Assembly (NCBI GenBank): GCA_039818665.1
Contig: JBCBTJ010000007.1
Span: 13,559-77,558, forward strand
Length of the DNA stretch: 64,000 nucleotides
Source of the DNA: JBCBTJ01 sp039818665
GTDB lineage: Bacteria; Pseudomonadota; Alphaproteobacteria; Caulobacterales; Hyphomonadaceae
Reading direction: 5' to 3'
Shown here: positions 15,782-24,749 of the stretch, piece by piece
How the letters are laid out: every line of letters begins with the position of its first letter
Numbering within the stretch: position 1 is the first letter of the stretch
Notes under the pieces: generated by a model
What the model was told of the DNA's origin: nothing
The model's input: only the letters and a program-made list of their open reading frames with translations
Databases searched by the model: none
Made by a program: the position numbers and the translations under genes

Positions 15782-16696
15782 CTATTCGTCGACGATAATC
15801 GGTCCGGGCTCGAGGACCCGCGGCGCCAACAGCGACGCTGGAATCTGACCCGCCGGGCAGGTCGCGACCACCGGCGCCGCGTTCGCGATCGGCGGCAGAG
15901 GCTGGGCCGCGCGGACGTCCGCAGCTTGCTCGGACTGCATCAGGCGCGCCAATAGCAGCAACAAGGCGATCGCCGCCCCGACGCCGGCCAACATCGCCAA
16001 CCCGACGCGGTCCTCCAAGCCCTCGTCGCGAGCGGGGAAGGCCGACGCCGCTTCAGGCGACAGGATCGACGCGACAGGCGACGATTGAACGGCCGCCGGC
16101 GCGGGCTTCGCTTTGATCGCTGCGGCGGCCAGCACAGCGGCGTCCTTCGCCTCAGGCGCGGGCCTAGGCTTGGCGGCGGCCTTCTGGTCCTGCTTTCTGC
16201 GTTCCGCAAGCGTCAGCGCATCGCGCGGATGCTCACGCATCCAAGCCGCCCGGCCCTCCTCGTCTTTCGCCGAGAGCGACATCCAGGCTTTCAGCCCCGA
16301 TCGGCCCAGCGGCCGCGAAAGCGCTTCAACGACCTGGTACCAGCCATCGACGGTCTTGCGCGACGTCAGTCCCGCCAGGGCTATCCGCTTGTCTTTCTTG
16401 AACGGTTCATAGGGCACGGTCTTGTCGAGGCCGACCTGGACAAGGCTTTGATTTTCCATGGAGTAGCCCATGGACGCGGCGGCGCGGACGAAGTTCGACT
16501 GCACGGCGTTCTCGGACCAGAGCACCAACATGGTCTTGGCGCGCGATACGTCGCGCGCCTCCTTATCGTCGAAAACATCGTCGGTTTGCTTGGCGTCGTA
16601 GCGCACCTTGAATTTCAGAGCGCGAAGCTTGCGCGCCACGAGCTTGGCGATCTCGCCATCCTCTAGCGCAGCAACCAGGAACACATCGTGAGACAT
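15782..16696 (-). CDS. membrane-anchored TIR-domain protein
   Basis: 304 residues from the ATG at 16696. TIR_2-like domain at about 1-130: MSHDVFLVAALEDGEIAKLV is the first strand and helix, MLVLWSENAVQSNFVRAAAS the region that normally bears the catalytic glutamate (S-x-W-V-x-x-E); here Ala occupies that place, so NADase activity is doubtful. An Ala/Pro/Lys-rich linker (170-225) leads to one membrane helix (about 232-252) and a short tail containing one Cys. The TIR domain would face the cytoplasm. Divergent from ychF; no other defence gene is adjacent. Confidence 0.8.
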   Translation of the reverse strand: MSHDVFLVAALEDGEIAKLVARKLRALKFKVRYDAKQTDDVFDDKEARDVSRAKTMLVLWSENAVQSNFVRAAASMGYSMENQSLVQVGLDKTVPYEPFKKDKRIALAGLTSRKTVDGWYQVVEALSRPLGRSGLKAWMSLSAKDEEGRAAWMREHPRDALTLAERRKQDQKAAAKPRPAPEAKDAAVLAAAAIKAKPAPAAVQSSPVASILSPEAASAFPARDEGLEDRVGLAMLAGVGAAIALLLLLARLMQSEQAADVRAAQPLPPIANAAPVVATCPAGQIPASLLAPRVLEPGPIIVDE

Positions 16697-16849
16697 TGTC
16701 GACCGCGTCCTCAACCCAGCCGGGCCAAGAATACCGACACGGCCGCGCTTGGCCAATCGATTCGGCCATCGCGCGAGCAGCGCGCCCCTGTACACCCGCG
16801 CAGAATGCGCTAATTCGCCGACGCTCAACCTCGATCGGGACCACGCGTC

Positions 16850-17947
16850 ATGGGATTCAAATGCGGAATCGTCGGCCTGCCCAATGTGGGAAAATCGACG
16901 CTGTTCAACGCTCTAACGCGCACCGCGGCCGCACAGGCGGCGAATTATCCCTTCTGCACGATCGAGCCGAATGTTGGCGAAGTCGCCGTGCCGGAGCCGC
17001 GGCTTGAGAAACTCGCCGCGATCGCCGGCTCGAAGGAAGTCGTCCCCGCGCGGATGAATTTCGTCGACATCGCCGGTCTGGTCGCAGGCGCGAGCAAGGG
17101 CGAGGGCCTTGGCAATCAGTTCCTGGCCAATATCCGCGAAGTCGACACGATCGCATACGTGCTTCGCTGTTTCGAGGACGACGACATCACCCATGTCGCC
17201 GACCGCATCGACCCGATCGCCGATCTCGAGACCGTCGAGACCGAACTGATGCTCGCCGATCTTGAAAGCCTCGAGAAACGCCGCGCCAATGTGGTCAAGA
17301 AAGCCAATTCCGGCGACAAGGAGGCGAAAGCGCAGCTGGCGCTGATCGATGTCGCGCTTACCGAGCTGAATGCGGGACGGCCGGCCCGGCGCGCCGCGGT
17401 TTCAGAAGACGACGACAAAGCCTGGCGCATGTTGCAATTGTTGACGGCCAAACCGGTCATGTTCGTGGCCAATGTGGACGAGGACAGCGCCGCGGGCGGC
17501 AACGCCTATTCCGCGAAAGTCGCCGAACATGCAGCTTCCGAAGGCGCGCCTTGCGTGGTCATCTCCGCCCAGATCGAAGCCGAGCTCGCGCAACTCGATG
17601 ACGACGAACGGGAGGAATACCTCCAATCCATCGGACTTGAACAGCCCGGGTTGAACCGCCTCATTCACGCCGGCTACGATCTTCTAGGGCTGCAGACCTA
17701 CTTCACCGCCGGGCCCAAGGAAGCGCGGGCATGGACCATTCCCAAGGGCGTCAGCGCCCAGAAGGCCGCCGGCGTGATCCACGGAGACTTTGAGAAAGGT
17801 TTTATCCGCGCCGAGACGATCACCTTCGAGGACTATGTCGCGCTCGGCGGCGAGGCCGGCGCGAAAGAGGCTGGCAAGATGCGCCAAGAGGGCAAAGACT
17901 ACGTCGTCCAGGACGGCGACGTGATGCTGTTCCGCTTCAACGTTTAA
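16850..17947 (+). CDS. ychF: redox-regulated ATPase YchF (Obg-family GTPase-like)
   Basis: 365 residues. Hydrolyses ATP in preference to GTP and binds ribosomes. P-loop GLPNVGKST (residues 9-17), switch region DIAGLVAGASKGEGLGNQF, the non-canonical specificity motif NVDE in place of NKxD, and a C-terminal TGS domain with LGLQTYFTAGPKEARAWTI and VMLFRFNV. Full length. Its TAA stop overlaps the stop of the convergent lipoprotein gene within TTAA. Often adjacent to pth, as here at 1.6 kb. Confidence 0.97.
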   Translation: MGFKCGIVGLPNVGKSTLFNALTRTAAAQAANYPFCTIEPNVGEVAVPEPRLEKLAAIAGSKEVVPARMNFVDIAGLVAGASKGEGLGNQFLANIREVDTIAYVLRCFEDDDITHVADRIDPIADLETVETELMLADLESLEKRRANVVKKANSGDKEAKAQLALIDVALTELNAGRPARRAAVSEDDDKAWRMLQLLTAKPVMFVANVDEDSAAGGNAYSAKVAEHAASEGAPCVVISAQIEAELAQLDDDEREEYLQSIGLEQPGLNRLIHAGYDLLGLQTYFTAGPKEARAWTIPKGVSAQKAAGVIHGDFEKGFIRAETITFEDYVALGGEAGAKEAGKMRQEGKDYVVQDGDVMLFRFNV

Positions 17948-18582
17948 TCGTCGAGATCAGGAAACGTCTTGAACAGGCGCCGGACGATCGCTCTGGCGTC
18001 GTCGGGATCTCTCGCATCGGCGCGTTCGTGATCGGCGTACCAAACCGGCGCGCCGGTCTTGAGATCGATCAGCGCCGCCCGCGTCGCGCCTGCGCCCGCG
18101 GCCGGCGGCACGACCACGCCGAAAAAAGCGTTCACCACGCCTTCCATCACCCGATGCCCGGACGAATTGACGTCCGCGGCGGCGGTCAAGACCAGCGCAT
18201 AATCCGCGGGCGCGTCTCCGGCCGGCGGCGCCACCGACCAGGCGATCTCATCCACCTCCGCCGGCATGGCGTCGAGCGCCCGCAACGCATCGGCTCGGAA
18301 CGCGTCGAGTCCGCGCTGGTCCTGCGCGGCGGCTTGGAAACCTCTTTCCAACAGAGCCGCTTCCGCAGCCGCGCCCAAATGCGCCTCAGCCGCGCGAGAC
18401 CATAGGTCGATGCGTTGACGCTCGCCGCTCACTTCGACGAAACCGACATCGGCTTCCGGCGTCAGCACCATCACAAACGGCGCCTCGCTTTCAAACACCA
18501 AAGGCGGGAAGAGCGGCGGCGGCTTCGACGCGCATCCCGCAGTCAGTATCGCAACAATAAGAGCGAGGGCGCGAACGATCAT
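17944..18582 (-). CDS. putative lipoprotein of unknown function
   Basis: 212 residues from the ATG at 18582. Signal sequence RALALIVAILTAGC gives lipobox TAGC, so the mature protein probably starts at Cys18. No membrane helix after that. The remainder has alternating strands and helices, with FFGVVVPPAAGAGATRAALIDLKTG resembling proteins that describe lipoprotein-like peptidase substrates, but no family can be named. Divergent from rmuC. Confidence 0.7.
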   Translation of the reverse strand: MIVRALALIVAILTAGCASKPPPLFPPLVFESEAPFVMVLTPEADVGFVEVSGERQRIDLWSRAAEAHLGAAAEAALLERGFQAAAQDQRGLDAFRADALRALDAMPAEVDEIAWSVAPPAGDAPADYALVLTAAADVNSSGHRVMEGVVNAFFGVVVPPAAGAGATRAALIDLKTGAPVWYADHERADARDPDDARAIVRRLFKTFPDLDD

Positions 18583-18645
18583 CGACCCGATCACACGCGC
18601 CCCCCGGCAATCTGTCAACCGATAGTCGAATGCCGAGAAACATAC

Positions 18646-18676
18646 TGGACAGGGATCAAATGTTCCGCTTATGTTC
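18646..18676 (+). promoter_or_regulatory. rmuC promoter with LexA (SOS) box
   Basis: GTTC at 18662-18665, seven bases, GTTC at 18673-18676: an exact GTTC-N7-GTTC alphaproteobacterial LexA box. A sigma70-like promoter TGGACA (18646-18651), 18-nt spacer, TATGTT (18670-18675) overlaps it, so bound LexA would block RNA polymerase. It lies 35 nt upstream of the rmuC ATG. Confidence 0.8.
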
Positions 18677-18711
18677 CAATCTGGATCAGCGAATCGGCTT
18701 AAGGTCTCATA

Positions 18712-20061
18712 ATGACAGAACTCGCCCGCATCGGCGGCGCCTCGATCGACGCGCTGCATCTCGTATTCCTGGCCGTCGCCGCAGCTGCGATCGGCGCGTT
18801 ATTCTGGATGCGCGACCAACGCCGCGCGACGGAAGCCGCCCTCGCCGCTCGGCTCGAGCTTGAAACCCGGGAAGCCGAACGCATGGCCGCGGAATTGGCG
18901 ACGGCCGAGGCGGAGTTGCGAGCCCAGCGCGAGCGAGCGGAAAAGGCGGAGAAAGACGTTGCGGGCCTCGCCGCGGTTCAGGGCGAACTTGAGAAGAAGT
19001 TCTCAGATATGGCCCAAGGCGTTCTAGAGCGCTCCCAGAGACAATTCCTCACTTTGGCCAATGAGACGTTCCAGCGCCACCAGACCGGCGCAAAAGGCGA
19101 TCTAGAAAAGCTGATGGCGCCGATCGGTGAGAATTTCGCAGAGTTCAAGAAACGCGTCGACGCGATCGAGAAAGTGCGCACCGAAGACCGCAGCGCGCTG
19201 CAGGAGCAAGTGAAGGCGATCGGCGAAAGCTTACAGCGCAACACGCGGGCGACCGGCAAGCTCGTCACCGCGCTGTCGGCCCCGCGAGGGGGCGGCAGCT
19301 GGGGAGAGGAGTCGTTGCGCAACGTCATGGAACTCGCCGGTATGTCCGCGCACGCCGATTTCGTCGAACAATCCCATGACGATACAGAACGCGGGCGAAT
19401 GCGCCCGGATGTGATCGTCCGCATGCCCGGAGGCCGCGAAATCGTCGTCGACTCCAAGGTGTCGATGGAGGATTTTCTCAAAGCGGCGGACGAAGCGGAC
19501 GAGACGGCGCGCAAAACCCACCTGGTGGCGCATGCGCGCAAGATCCGCGACCATGTCCAACGCCTCGCCCGCAAAGAATATTGGAAAGACTTCGAAGGCC
19601 GGGTCGATTTCGTCGCCATGTATGTCCCAGGCGAACAGTTTTATTCCGCCGCATTGGACATCGATCGCGACCTCTTCGACTACGCTGCGCGCAACAAAGT
19701 CATCATCGTCACCCCGTCGACCCTCATCGCGCTCGCAAAAGCCGTCGCCTATGGCTGGCGACAGGAAGAAGCCGCAAACAATGCGCGCGCCGCCACCGAA
19801 CTCGGCAAGCAGCTCTATGAGCGGCTACAGGCTATGGGCGGCCACATTGAAAAACTCGGCAAGTCCCTGAACGTCTCAGTCGACAGCTTCAACAAAATGA
19901 GCCGGTCGCTCGAATCCCGCGTCTTGCCCGGGGCGCGCAAATTCCAAGACCTCCAGATCGCCGCGCCGGACAAACCCATCCCGCGCATCGAGACGGTCGA
20001 GGCCCGCGCCACGCTGCCGGACCGCACCGGCGAGTTGGACCTCGACGACGAAGCGGCGTGA
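18712..20061 (+). CDS. rmuC: DNA recombination protein RmuC
   Basis: 449 residues. One N-terminal membrane helix (about 12-28), a long coiled coil (45-160), then the RmuC endonuclease-like core with GGGSWGEESLRNVMELAGM, VIVRMPGGREIVVDSKVS and FVAMYVPGEQFYSAALD. RmuC limits inversions at short inverted repeats in E. coli. The promoter carries a LexA box, placing it in the SOS response here. The ATG at 18712 gives the membrane anchor directly. Followed 55 nt later by def. Confidence 0.94.
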   Translation: MTELARIGGASIDALHLVFLAVAAAAIGALFWMRDQRRATEAALAARLELETREAERMAAELATAEAELRAQRERAEKAEKDVAGLAAVQGELEKKFSDMAQGVLERSQRQFLTLANETFQRHQTGAKGDLEKLMAPIGENFAEFKKRVDAIEKVRTEDRSALQEQVKAIGESLQRNTRATGKLVTALSAPRGGGSWGEESLRNVMELAGMSAHADFVEQSHDDTERGRMRPDVIVRMPGGREIVVDSKVSMEDFLKAADEADETARKTHLVAHARKIRDHVQRLARKEYWKDFEGRVDFVAMYVPGEQFYSAALDIDRDLFDYAARNKVIIVTPSTLIALAKAVAYGWRQEEAANNARAATELGKQLYERLQAMGGHIEKLGKSLNVSVDSFNKMSRSLESRVLPGARKFQDLQIAAPDKPIPRIETVEARATLPDRTGELDLDDEAA

Positions 20062-20116
20062 CGGAACACGCGCGCGCCGCATTGACCCGTTAAGACCGCG
20101 AACATACCTAGTCCGC

Positions 20117-20647
20117 ATGGCGATTCGAGACATTCTCACCGTGCCGGACCCCCGGCTGAAACAGGTTTCAAGACCCGTCGAAGGCGAGGTGACGGACGAG
20201 CACCGCGCGCTTATGGACGATATGCTGGAGACCATGTACGCCGCGCCTGGGATTGGTTTGGCGGCCATCCAGGTCGGCGTGCCTTTGCGGATCATCGTCA
20301 TGGACTTGGCTCGGGAGGACGAAGCTCCCCACCCGCGATACTTCGTAAACCCTGAAATCCTCGAAACGGTGGATGAGACAAAGCCCTACGAAGAGGGGTG
20401 TCTCTCCGTGCCGGACGTGTTCGACGAAGTCGACCGACCCGAACGCTGCCGCCTCCGCTATCTCGATTATGACGGCAACGCCGTCGAAGAATGGGCGGAA
20501 GACCTCTACGCAGTGTGTATTCAGCACGAGATGGACCATTTGGAGGGCACGCTCTTTATCGACCATCTTTCGCGGCTGAAACGCCAACGCGCGATCGACA
20601 AGGTCAAAAAAGCGCGCCGCCAGAAAGAGCGCGACGAGGCGGCCTGA
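20117..20647 (+). CDS. def: peptide deformylase
   Basis: Removes the N-formyl group from nascent proteins. 176 residues; all three motifs intact: GIGLAAIQVG (residues 46-54), EEGCLSVP (Cys95 metal ligand) and QHEMDHLEG (His137, Glu138, His141). A basic C-terminal helix rich in Lys/Arg could contact the ribosome. First gene of the def-fmt-truA run, typical of alphaproteobacteria. Confidence 0.97.
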   Translation: MAIRDILTVPDPRLKQVSRPVEGEVTDEHRALMDDMLETMYAAPGIGLAAIQVGVPLRIIVMDLAREDEAPHPRYFVNPEILETVDETKPYEEGCLSVPDVFDEVDRPERCRLRYLDYDGNAVEEWAEDLYAVCIQHEMDHLEGTLFIDHLSRLKRQRAIDKVKKARRQKERDEAA

Positions 20648-20694
20648 CCGTCCTTGTCTTGACGGCGTCGGCGCATGCAGCGAAACGCGCCGGC

Positions 20695-21645
20695 ATGTCT
20701 GCCTCCGCCCGCCTCCGCCTCGCCTTCATGGGATCGCCGGACTTCGCGGTGCCGACCCTGGAAGCTCTTATCGACGCCGGACACGATATTGTCTGCGTTT
20801 ACACACAACCGCCGAAACCGGCGGGCCGCGGAAAAAAGATGCGCCCGACGCCGGTGCAGCGCGCCGCGGAAGCGAGAGGAATCGAAGCCCGAACCCCGAG
20901 ATCTCTGAAGCCGCGCGACGCGCAGCGCGACTTCGCGGCGCTGGACTTGGACGCCGCAATCGTCGCCGCCTACGGTCTGATCCTGCCGCAGGCCGTGCTT
21001 GATGCGCCGCGGCTTGGATGCATCAACCTCCACGGCTCGCTGCTCCCGCGCTGGCGCGGGGCCGCGCCGATACAGCGGGCGATCATGGCCGGCGACGAGA
21101 TCACCGGCGTTCAAGCGATGATCATGGACGCGGGACTGGACACAGGCCCGGTATTGGCGACTGAAACAACGCGGATCTTTCCATTCGACACCGCCGGCGA
21201 CCTGCACGACCGCCTCGCCGAGCTTGGCGCGGAACTTATGCCGCGCGCGCTCGCGGGATTGGCGGAGGGCCGCCTTGCGCCCAAGCCCCAAGCCGTGGAC
21301 GGCGCGACCTACGCCAACAAGATCACCGCCGACGATCTGAGGATCGACTGGACCCGTCCGGCGGCTGAGGTGGATCGCCAGATTCGCGGTCTCGCGCCCG
21401 CGCCTGGCGCTTGGTTTGAGTGGACGCCGCGCGGCGAAGCCGCGCCAATCCGAATGAAGGCGCTGCTGTCTTCGCGCGAGGATCAGAGCGGACCGCCGGG
21501 CCAATTGCTGGACGATGCGCTCTTGGTAGCGTGCGGCGACGGCGCCGTGCGTCTGCGCCGCGTCCAGCGTCCTGGCCGAGGGCCGATGGATGCGGATGCA
21601 TTCCTGCGCGGCTCTCAAATCGCGAAGGGCGATCGGTTTGGCTAA
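20695..21645 (+). CDS. fmt: methionyl-tRNA formyltransferase
   Basis: Formylates initiator Met-tRNA using 10-formyl-THF. 316 residues from the ATG at 20695 (MSASARLRLAFMGSPDFAVP). The hydrolase-like core contains INLHGSLLPRWRGAAPIQRA with the catalytic Asn/His loop, followed by GVQAMIMDAGLDTGPVL; a C-terminal OB-like domain binds the tRNA. 47 nt downstream of def and overlapping none; the longer open frame reaching into def is a high-GC artefact. Confidence 0.96.
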   Translation: MSASARLRLAFMGSPDFAVPTLEALIDAGHDIVCVYTQPPKPAGRGKKMRPTPVQRAAEARGIEARTPRSLKPRDAQRDFAALDLDAAIVAAYGLILPQAVLDAPRLGCINLHGSLLPRWRGAAPIQRAIMAGDEITGVQAMIMDAGLDTGPVLATETTRIFPFDTAGDLHDRLAELGAELMPRALAGLAEGRLAPKPQAVDGATYANKITADDLRIDWTRPAAEVDRQIRGLAPAPGAWFEWTPRGEAAPIRMKALLSSREDQSGPPGQLLDDALLVACGDGAVRLRRVQRPGRGPMDADAFLRGSQIAKGDRFG

Positions 21646-21726
21646 CCTCGGAACGTGGCCGGCCAGTGCGGCGATGGCGCGCGACTTTGGCGGGCGAGCC
21701 CGATCTGGGCGCGCCGGAGCCGACTG

Positions 21727-22470
21727 ATGCCGCGCTACCGCTTGTTGCTTGAATATGACGGCCGGCCGTTCTCGGGCTGGCAGACCCAGGCCGACGCGCC
21801 CTCGGTGCAAGCCGCGCTTGAGCGCGCAGCCAGCGCGTTAAATGGCGCGCCTGTCGCCGTGATCGGCGCGGGACGAACCGATTCCGGCGTGCACGCGACG
21901 GGTCAGGCCGCTCATCTCGACATGCAGAAACACTTCGCCGCCGACACCATCGCCGACGCGCTCAACGCCCACCTGCGGCCCGCGCCGATCGCTATATTGA
22001 AGGCGTGGGAGGTCTCCGACGCCTTCCACGCCCGCTTCAGCGCCCGGTCGCGGCGCTATCGATACGTCATCGTCAATCGCCGCGCAGATTTGGCGCTCGA
22101 GCGTGGATTGGCTTGGCGGGTTCCCGGGTCCCTCGACGCCGTCGCCATGCATTCCGCCGCCCAAATCCTGGTCGGCGAACATGACTTCACCACCTTCCGC
22201 GACGCCCAATGCCAGGCGGCGAGCCCGGTCAAAACAGTGGATGCGATCGACATCGCACGCGAGGATGATCGCATCTCGGCGAGGTTCTCCGCGCGATCTT
22301 TTCTGCACCGCCAGGTCCGCTCCTTTATGGGATCGCTTGTCGAGATCGGCCGCGGGCGTCGGGATGCGGCTTGGCTGGGTGAAATTCTCGCCGCCGCGGA
22401 CCGCGCCGCCTGCGGGCCGGTCGCGCCCCCGAGCGGCCTGTACCTCGATCGGGTGGACTACGACACATGA
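21727..22470 (+). CDS. truA: tRNA pseudouridine38-40 synthase
   Basis: Modifies U38-40 of the anticodon arm. 247 residues from the ATG at 21727, giving MPRYRLLLEYDGRPFSGWQ, the typical start. Catalytic Asp52 in GAGRTDSGVHA; also ARSFLHRQVRSFMGSLVEIGRG and the C-terminal PPSGLYLDRVDYD. Full length. The stop overlaps the start of the following ATPase gene by 4 nt. Confidence 0.97.
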   Translation: MPRYRLLLEYDGRPFSGWQTQADAPSVQAALERAASALNGAPVAVIGAGRTDSGVHATGQAAHLDMQKHFAADTIADALNAHLRPAPIAILKAWEVSDAFHARFSARSRRYRYVIVNRRADLALERGLAWRVPGSLDAVAMHSAAQILVGEHDFTTFRDAQCQAASPVKTVDAIDIAREDDRISARFSARSFLHRQVRSFMGSLVEIGRGRRDAAWLGEILAAADRAACGPVAPPSGLYLDRVDYDT

Positions 22471-23027
22471 TCGATGATCGCCGCCGCATCGTCTTATCCG
22501 GATGTTCGGGCGGCGGAAAATCCACGCTGCTCGCCGCGCTCGCGCGGCGCGGATTCGCAGTCTTTGAAGAGCCGGGGCGCCGCATCGTTCGAGAGCAAAG
22601 GGCGACGGGCGGACAGGCGCTGCCGGATGTCGACCCGGCCGCCTTCCTCACCTTGACCGCGGAATTGGCGAGACGGGACTTCGAAGCCGCGCCTCCCGGG
22701 CCTTCGTTCTTCGATCGATCGGTAGTCGACGCCGCAGCTGGGTTTGACGCCATCGAATCCGCCAAGCCCGCTTCCGTGGCGGCGGCGGAAGCGGCGTGTC
22801 GATACGACGAGGCGGTCTTCCTGGCGCCGCCGTGGCCGGAGATTTTCGAGCAAGACGCGGAACGCACGCACGATTTCGCATCCGCCGAGACGGAATATGA
22901 CCGCCTTTGCGAGGCCTATCCCAAGCGCGGCTACAAAACCATCATTCTTCCCAAGGTCGACATCGAATCGCGCGTTAAGTTTGTTCTCGCCGAAATCGGA
23001 CTCTCAAACAAGAAAATCAACTTCTAA
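22467..23027 (+). CDS. AAA_28-type P-loop ATP-binding protein
   Basis: 186 residues. Walker A GCSGGGKST (12-20), then ELARRDF and SFFDRSVVD (a DRS/Walker-B-like segment) as in the predicted nucleotide kinase family AAA_28. Cytosolic, no other domain. Its start is fused to truA by a 4-nt overlap. Substrate unknown; may phosphorylate a small molecule. Confidence 0.8.
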   Translation: MIDDRRRIVLSGCSGGGKSTLLAALARRGFAVFEEPGRRIVREQRATGGQALPDVDPAAFLTLTAELARRDFEAAPPGPSFFDRSVVDAAAGFDAIESAKPASVAAAEAACRYDEAVFLAPPWPEIFEQDAERTHDFASAETEYDRLCEAYPKRGYKTIILPKVDIESRVKFVLAEIGLSNKKINF

Positions 23028-23077
23028 GCGCTTATTTCGACGCCCGCCGCGATCAAGATTGTGCTTAGGAGGACGGC

Positions 23078-23716
23078 GTGGATCTCGCTTGCCACGATAT
23101 AGACGCGCCGGCGCGTGCTGGCGGCAGCGTCGCCGCCGCGCGCAGACGGCGCTCGGCGGACGCAAAGCGCGGTTTTGATATCGTTGCGGGTTGCTGCCTG
23201 CTCATCTTATCTCTCCCCGCGCTGGCGACGGCCAGCCTCTTGATCCGGCTGACATCGCGGGGCCCTTGCCTTTTTTGGTCGGAGCGCGTCGGGCGCGATG
23301 GACGCGCTTTCGCGCTTCCAAAGCTACGCACCATGCGTGTCGGCGCGCCTCTGGCGCCGCGCGAAACGATGTTCGAAAGCGACGCCGTGACGCCAATCGG
23401 CGGCTGGCTGCGACGGACGAGTTTGGACGAACTGCCGCAGCTGTGGTGCGTGGTCTGGGGAGACATGAGCTTGGTCGGCCCGCGTCCTCTGCTCGCAGAG
23501 GACGACGGCGTCCGCGAGCGGGCTCGGCTTGGGTACCGTCATACGGCCCGGCCCGGCTTGACGGGCCTTGCCCAGATCAGAGGGCGCAACCGCGTGTCGC
23601 CGCGCCGAAAGGCCCTATACGATCGTTTCTATGCGGAGCATACGTCATTGGGCCTCGACGCCAAAATCCTCGCCGCGACGGTGAGAAAAGTCATTCAGCG
23701 GGCGGACGTGCTCTAG
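23078..23716 (+). CDS. small monotopic sugar-1-phosphate transferase (PglC-like initiating enzyme)
   Basis: Expected to load the first sugar phosphate on undecaprenyl phosphate, starting repeat-unit synthesis. 212 residues from a GTG at 23078 preceded by AGGAGG. Basic N-terminus with KRGFDIV, one re-entrant membrane helix (about 37-56), SRGPCLFWSERVGRDG, KLRTM, and the catalytic SLDELPQLW with the DMSLVGPRP motif. It lacks the extra N-terminal helices of WcaJ/WbaP. First gene of the polysaccharide region; stop overlaps that of the convergent epimerase within CTAG. Confidence 0.92.
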   Translation: MDLACHDIDAPARAGGSVAAARRRRSADAKRGFDIVAGCCLLILSLPALATASLLIRLTSRGPCLFWSERVGRDGRAFALPKLRTMRVGAPLAPRETMFESDAVTPIGGWLRRTSLDELPQLWCVVWGDMSLVGPRPLLAEDDGVRERARLGYRHTARPGLTGLAQIRGRNRVSPRRKALYDRFYAEHTSLGLDAKILAATVRKVIQRADVL

Positions 23717-24708
23717 CCCGTCGCCAGCCGATAGCGGAAATAGTCGATGGTTTCTTTCAAGCCGTCGCGGGCGTCGACGCGCGGCCGCCAATCGAGAGTC
23801 GCCTCCGCGCTCGAGATATCGGGCTGGCGCTGACGCGGGTCGTCCTGAGGCAGATCGCGATACTCAATCGACGAGGTCGACCCGGACAGCTCCAAGATCA
23901 GCTCCGCCAGAGCCCTGATCGTCAACTCGCTCGGATTGCCGAGATTCATGGGTCCGGTCACGTTATCGGTCGCGGCCATCAGCTTGATCACGCCGTCGAT
24001 TAAATCGTCGACATAGCAGAACGATCTGGTCTGCGACCCGTCGCCGTAAAGCGTGATCGGCTCGCCGTTGAGCGCTTGCACAATAAAATTCGATACGACG
24101 CGTCCATCGGCCGGATGCATTCGCGGCCCGTAGGTGTTGAAGATCCGGGCCACACGGATGTTCAGCCGGTGTTGACGGTAATAGTCGAAGAACAGCGTCT
24201 CCGCGCACCGTTTCCCCTCATCGTAGCATGACCGAGGCCCAATCGGATTCACGTTGCCCCAATAGTCCTCTGTCTGCGGATGGATTGCGGGATCGCCGTA
24301 CACCTCGCTCGTAGATGCTTGAAGAATTTTCGCGCGCAGTCGTTTGGCCAGGCCCAGCATATTGATGGCGCCGTGTACGGACGTCTTCGTGGTTTGGACA
24401 GGGTCGTGCTGGTAGTGGAGCGGCGAGGCCGGACAAGCGAAATTGTAGATCTCGTCGACTTCCACATAGAGCGGGAAACAGATGTCGTGACGAACAAACT
24501 CAAACCGCGGCTGGCCGATCAAGTGCTCGATGTTGCGTTTGTCGCCCGTAAACAGATTGTCCGCGCATAGAACCTCGCAATCGTCTTGTAGCAATCGATC
24601 TATGAGGTGCGACCCCAAGAAGCCGGCGCCGCCGGTCACAAGGATGCGTTGTCGACCATATTCCGTGCGCAAGGCGGCCCCGCTGCGTAACTGCGAACCC
24701 GCGCCCAA
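23713..24708 (-). CDS. UDP-glucuronate decarboxylase (UDP-xylose synthase)-like SDR
   Basis: 331 residues. Rossmann glycine motif GGAGFLGSHL, then ADNLFTGDKRNIEHL, EVDEIYNFACPASPLHYQ and ASTSEVYGDP. The catalytic Tyr-x3-Lys is in SCYDEGKR. RIFNTYGPRM and FCYVDDLIDGV are typical of UXS, which converts UDP-GlcA to UDP-Xyl. Start uncertain: the longest frame uses TTG at 24708, but a later TTG (about 24672) sits nearer the Rossmann fold. Upstream is a secreted FecR-like protein gene on the same strand. Confidence 0.85.
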   Translation of the reverse strand: MGAGSQLRSGAALRTEYGRQRILVTGGAGFLGSHLIDRLLQDDCEVLCADNLFTGDKRNIEHLIGQPRFEFVRHDICFPLYVEVDEIYNFACPASPLHYQHDPVQTTKTSVHGAINMLGLAKRLRAKILQASTSEVYGDPAIHPQTEDYWGNVNPIGPRSCYDEGKRCAETLFFDYYRQHRLNIRVARIFNTYGPRMHPADGRVVSNFIVQALNGEPITLYGDGSQTRSFCYVDDLIDGVIKLMAATDNVTGPMNLGNPSELTIRALAELILELSGSTSSIEYRDLPQDDPRQRQPDISSAEATLDWRPRVDARDGLKETIDYFRYRLATG

Positions 24709-24749
24709 ACCACGCGCGCCGCCGCTCCGTCAAGCGCAAAGCTAGAAAG

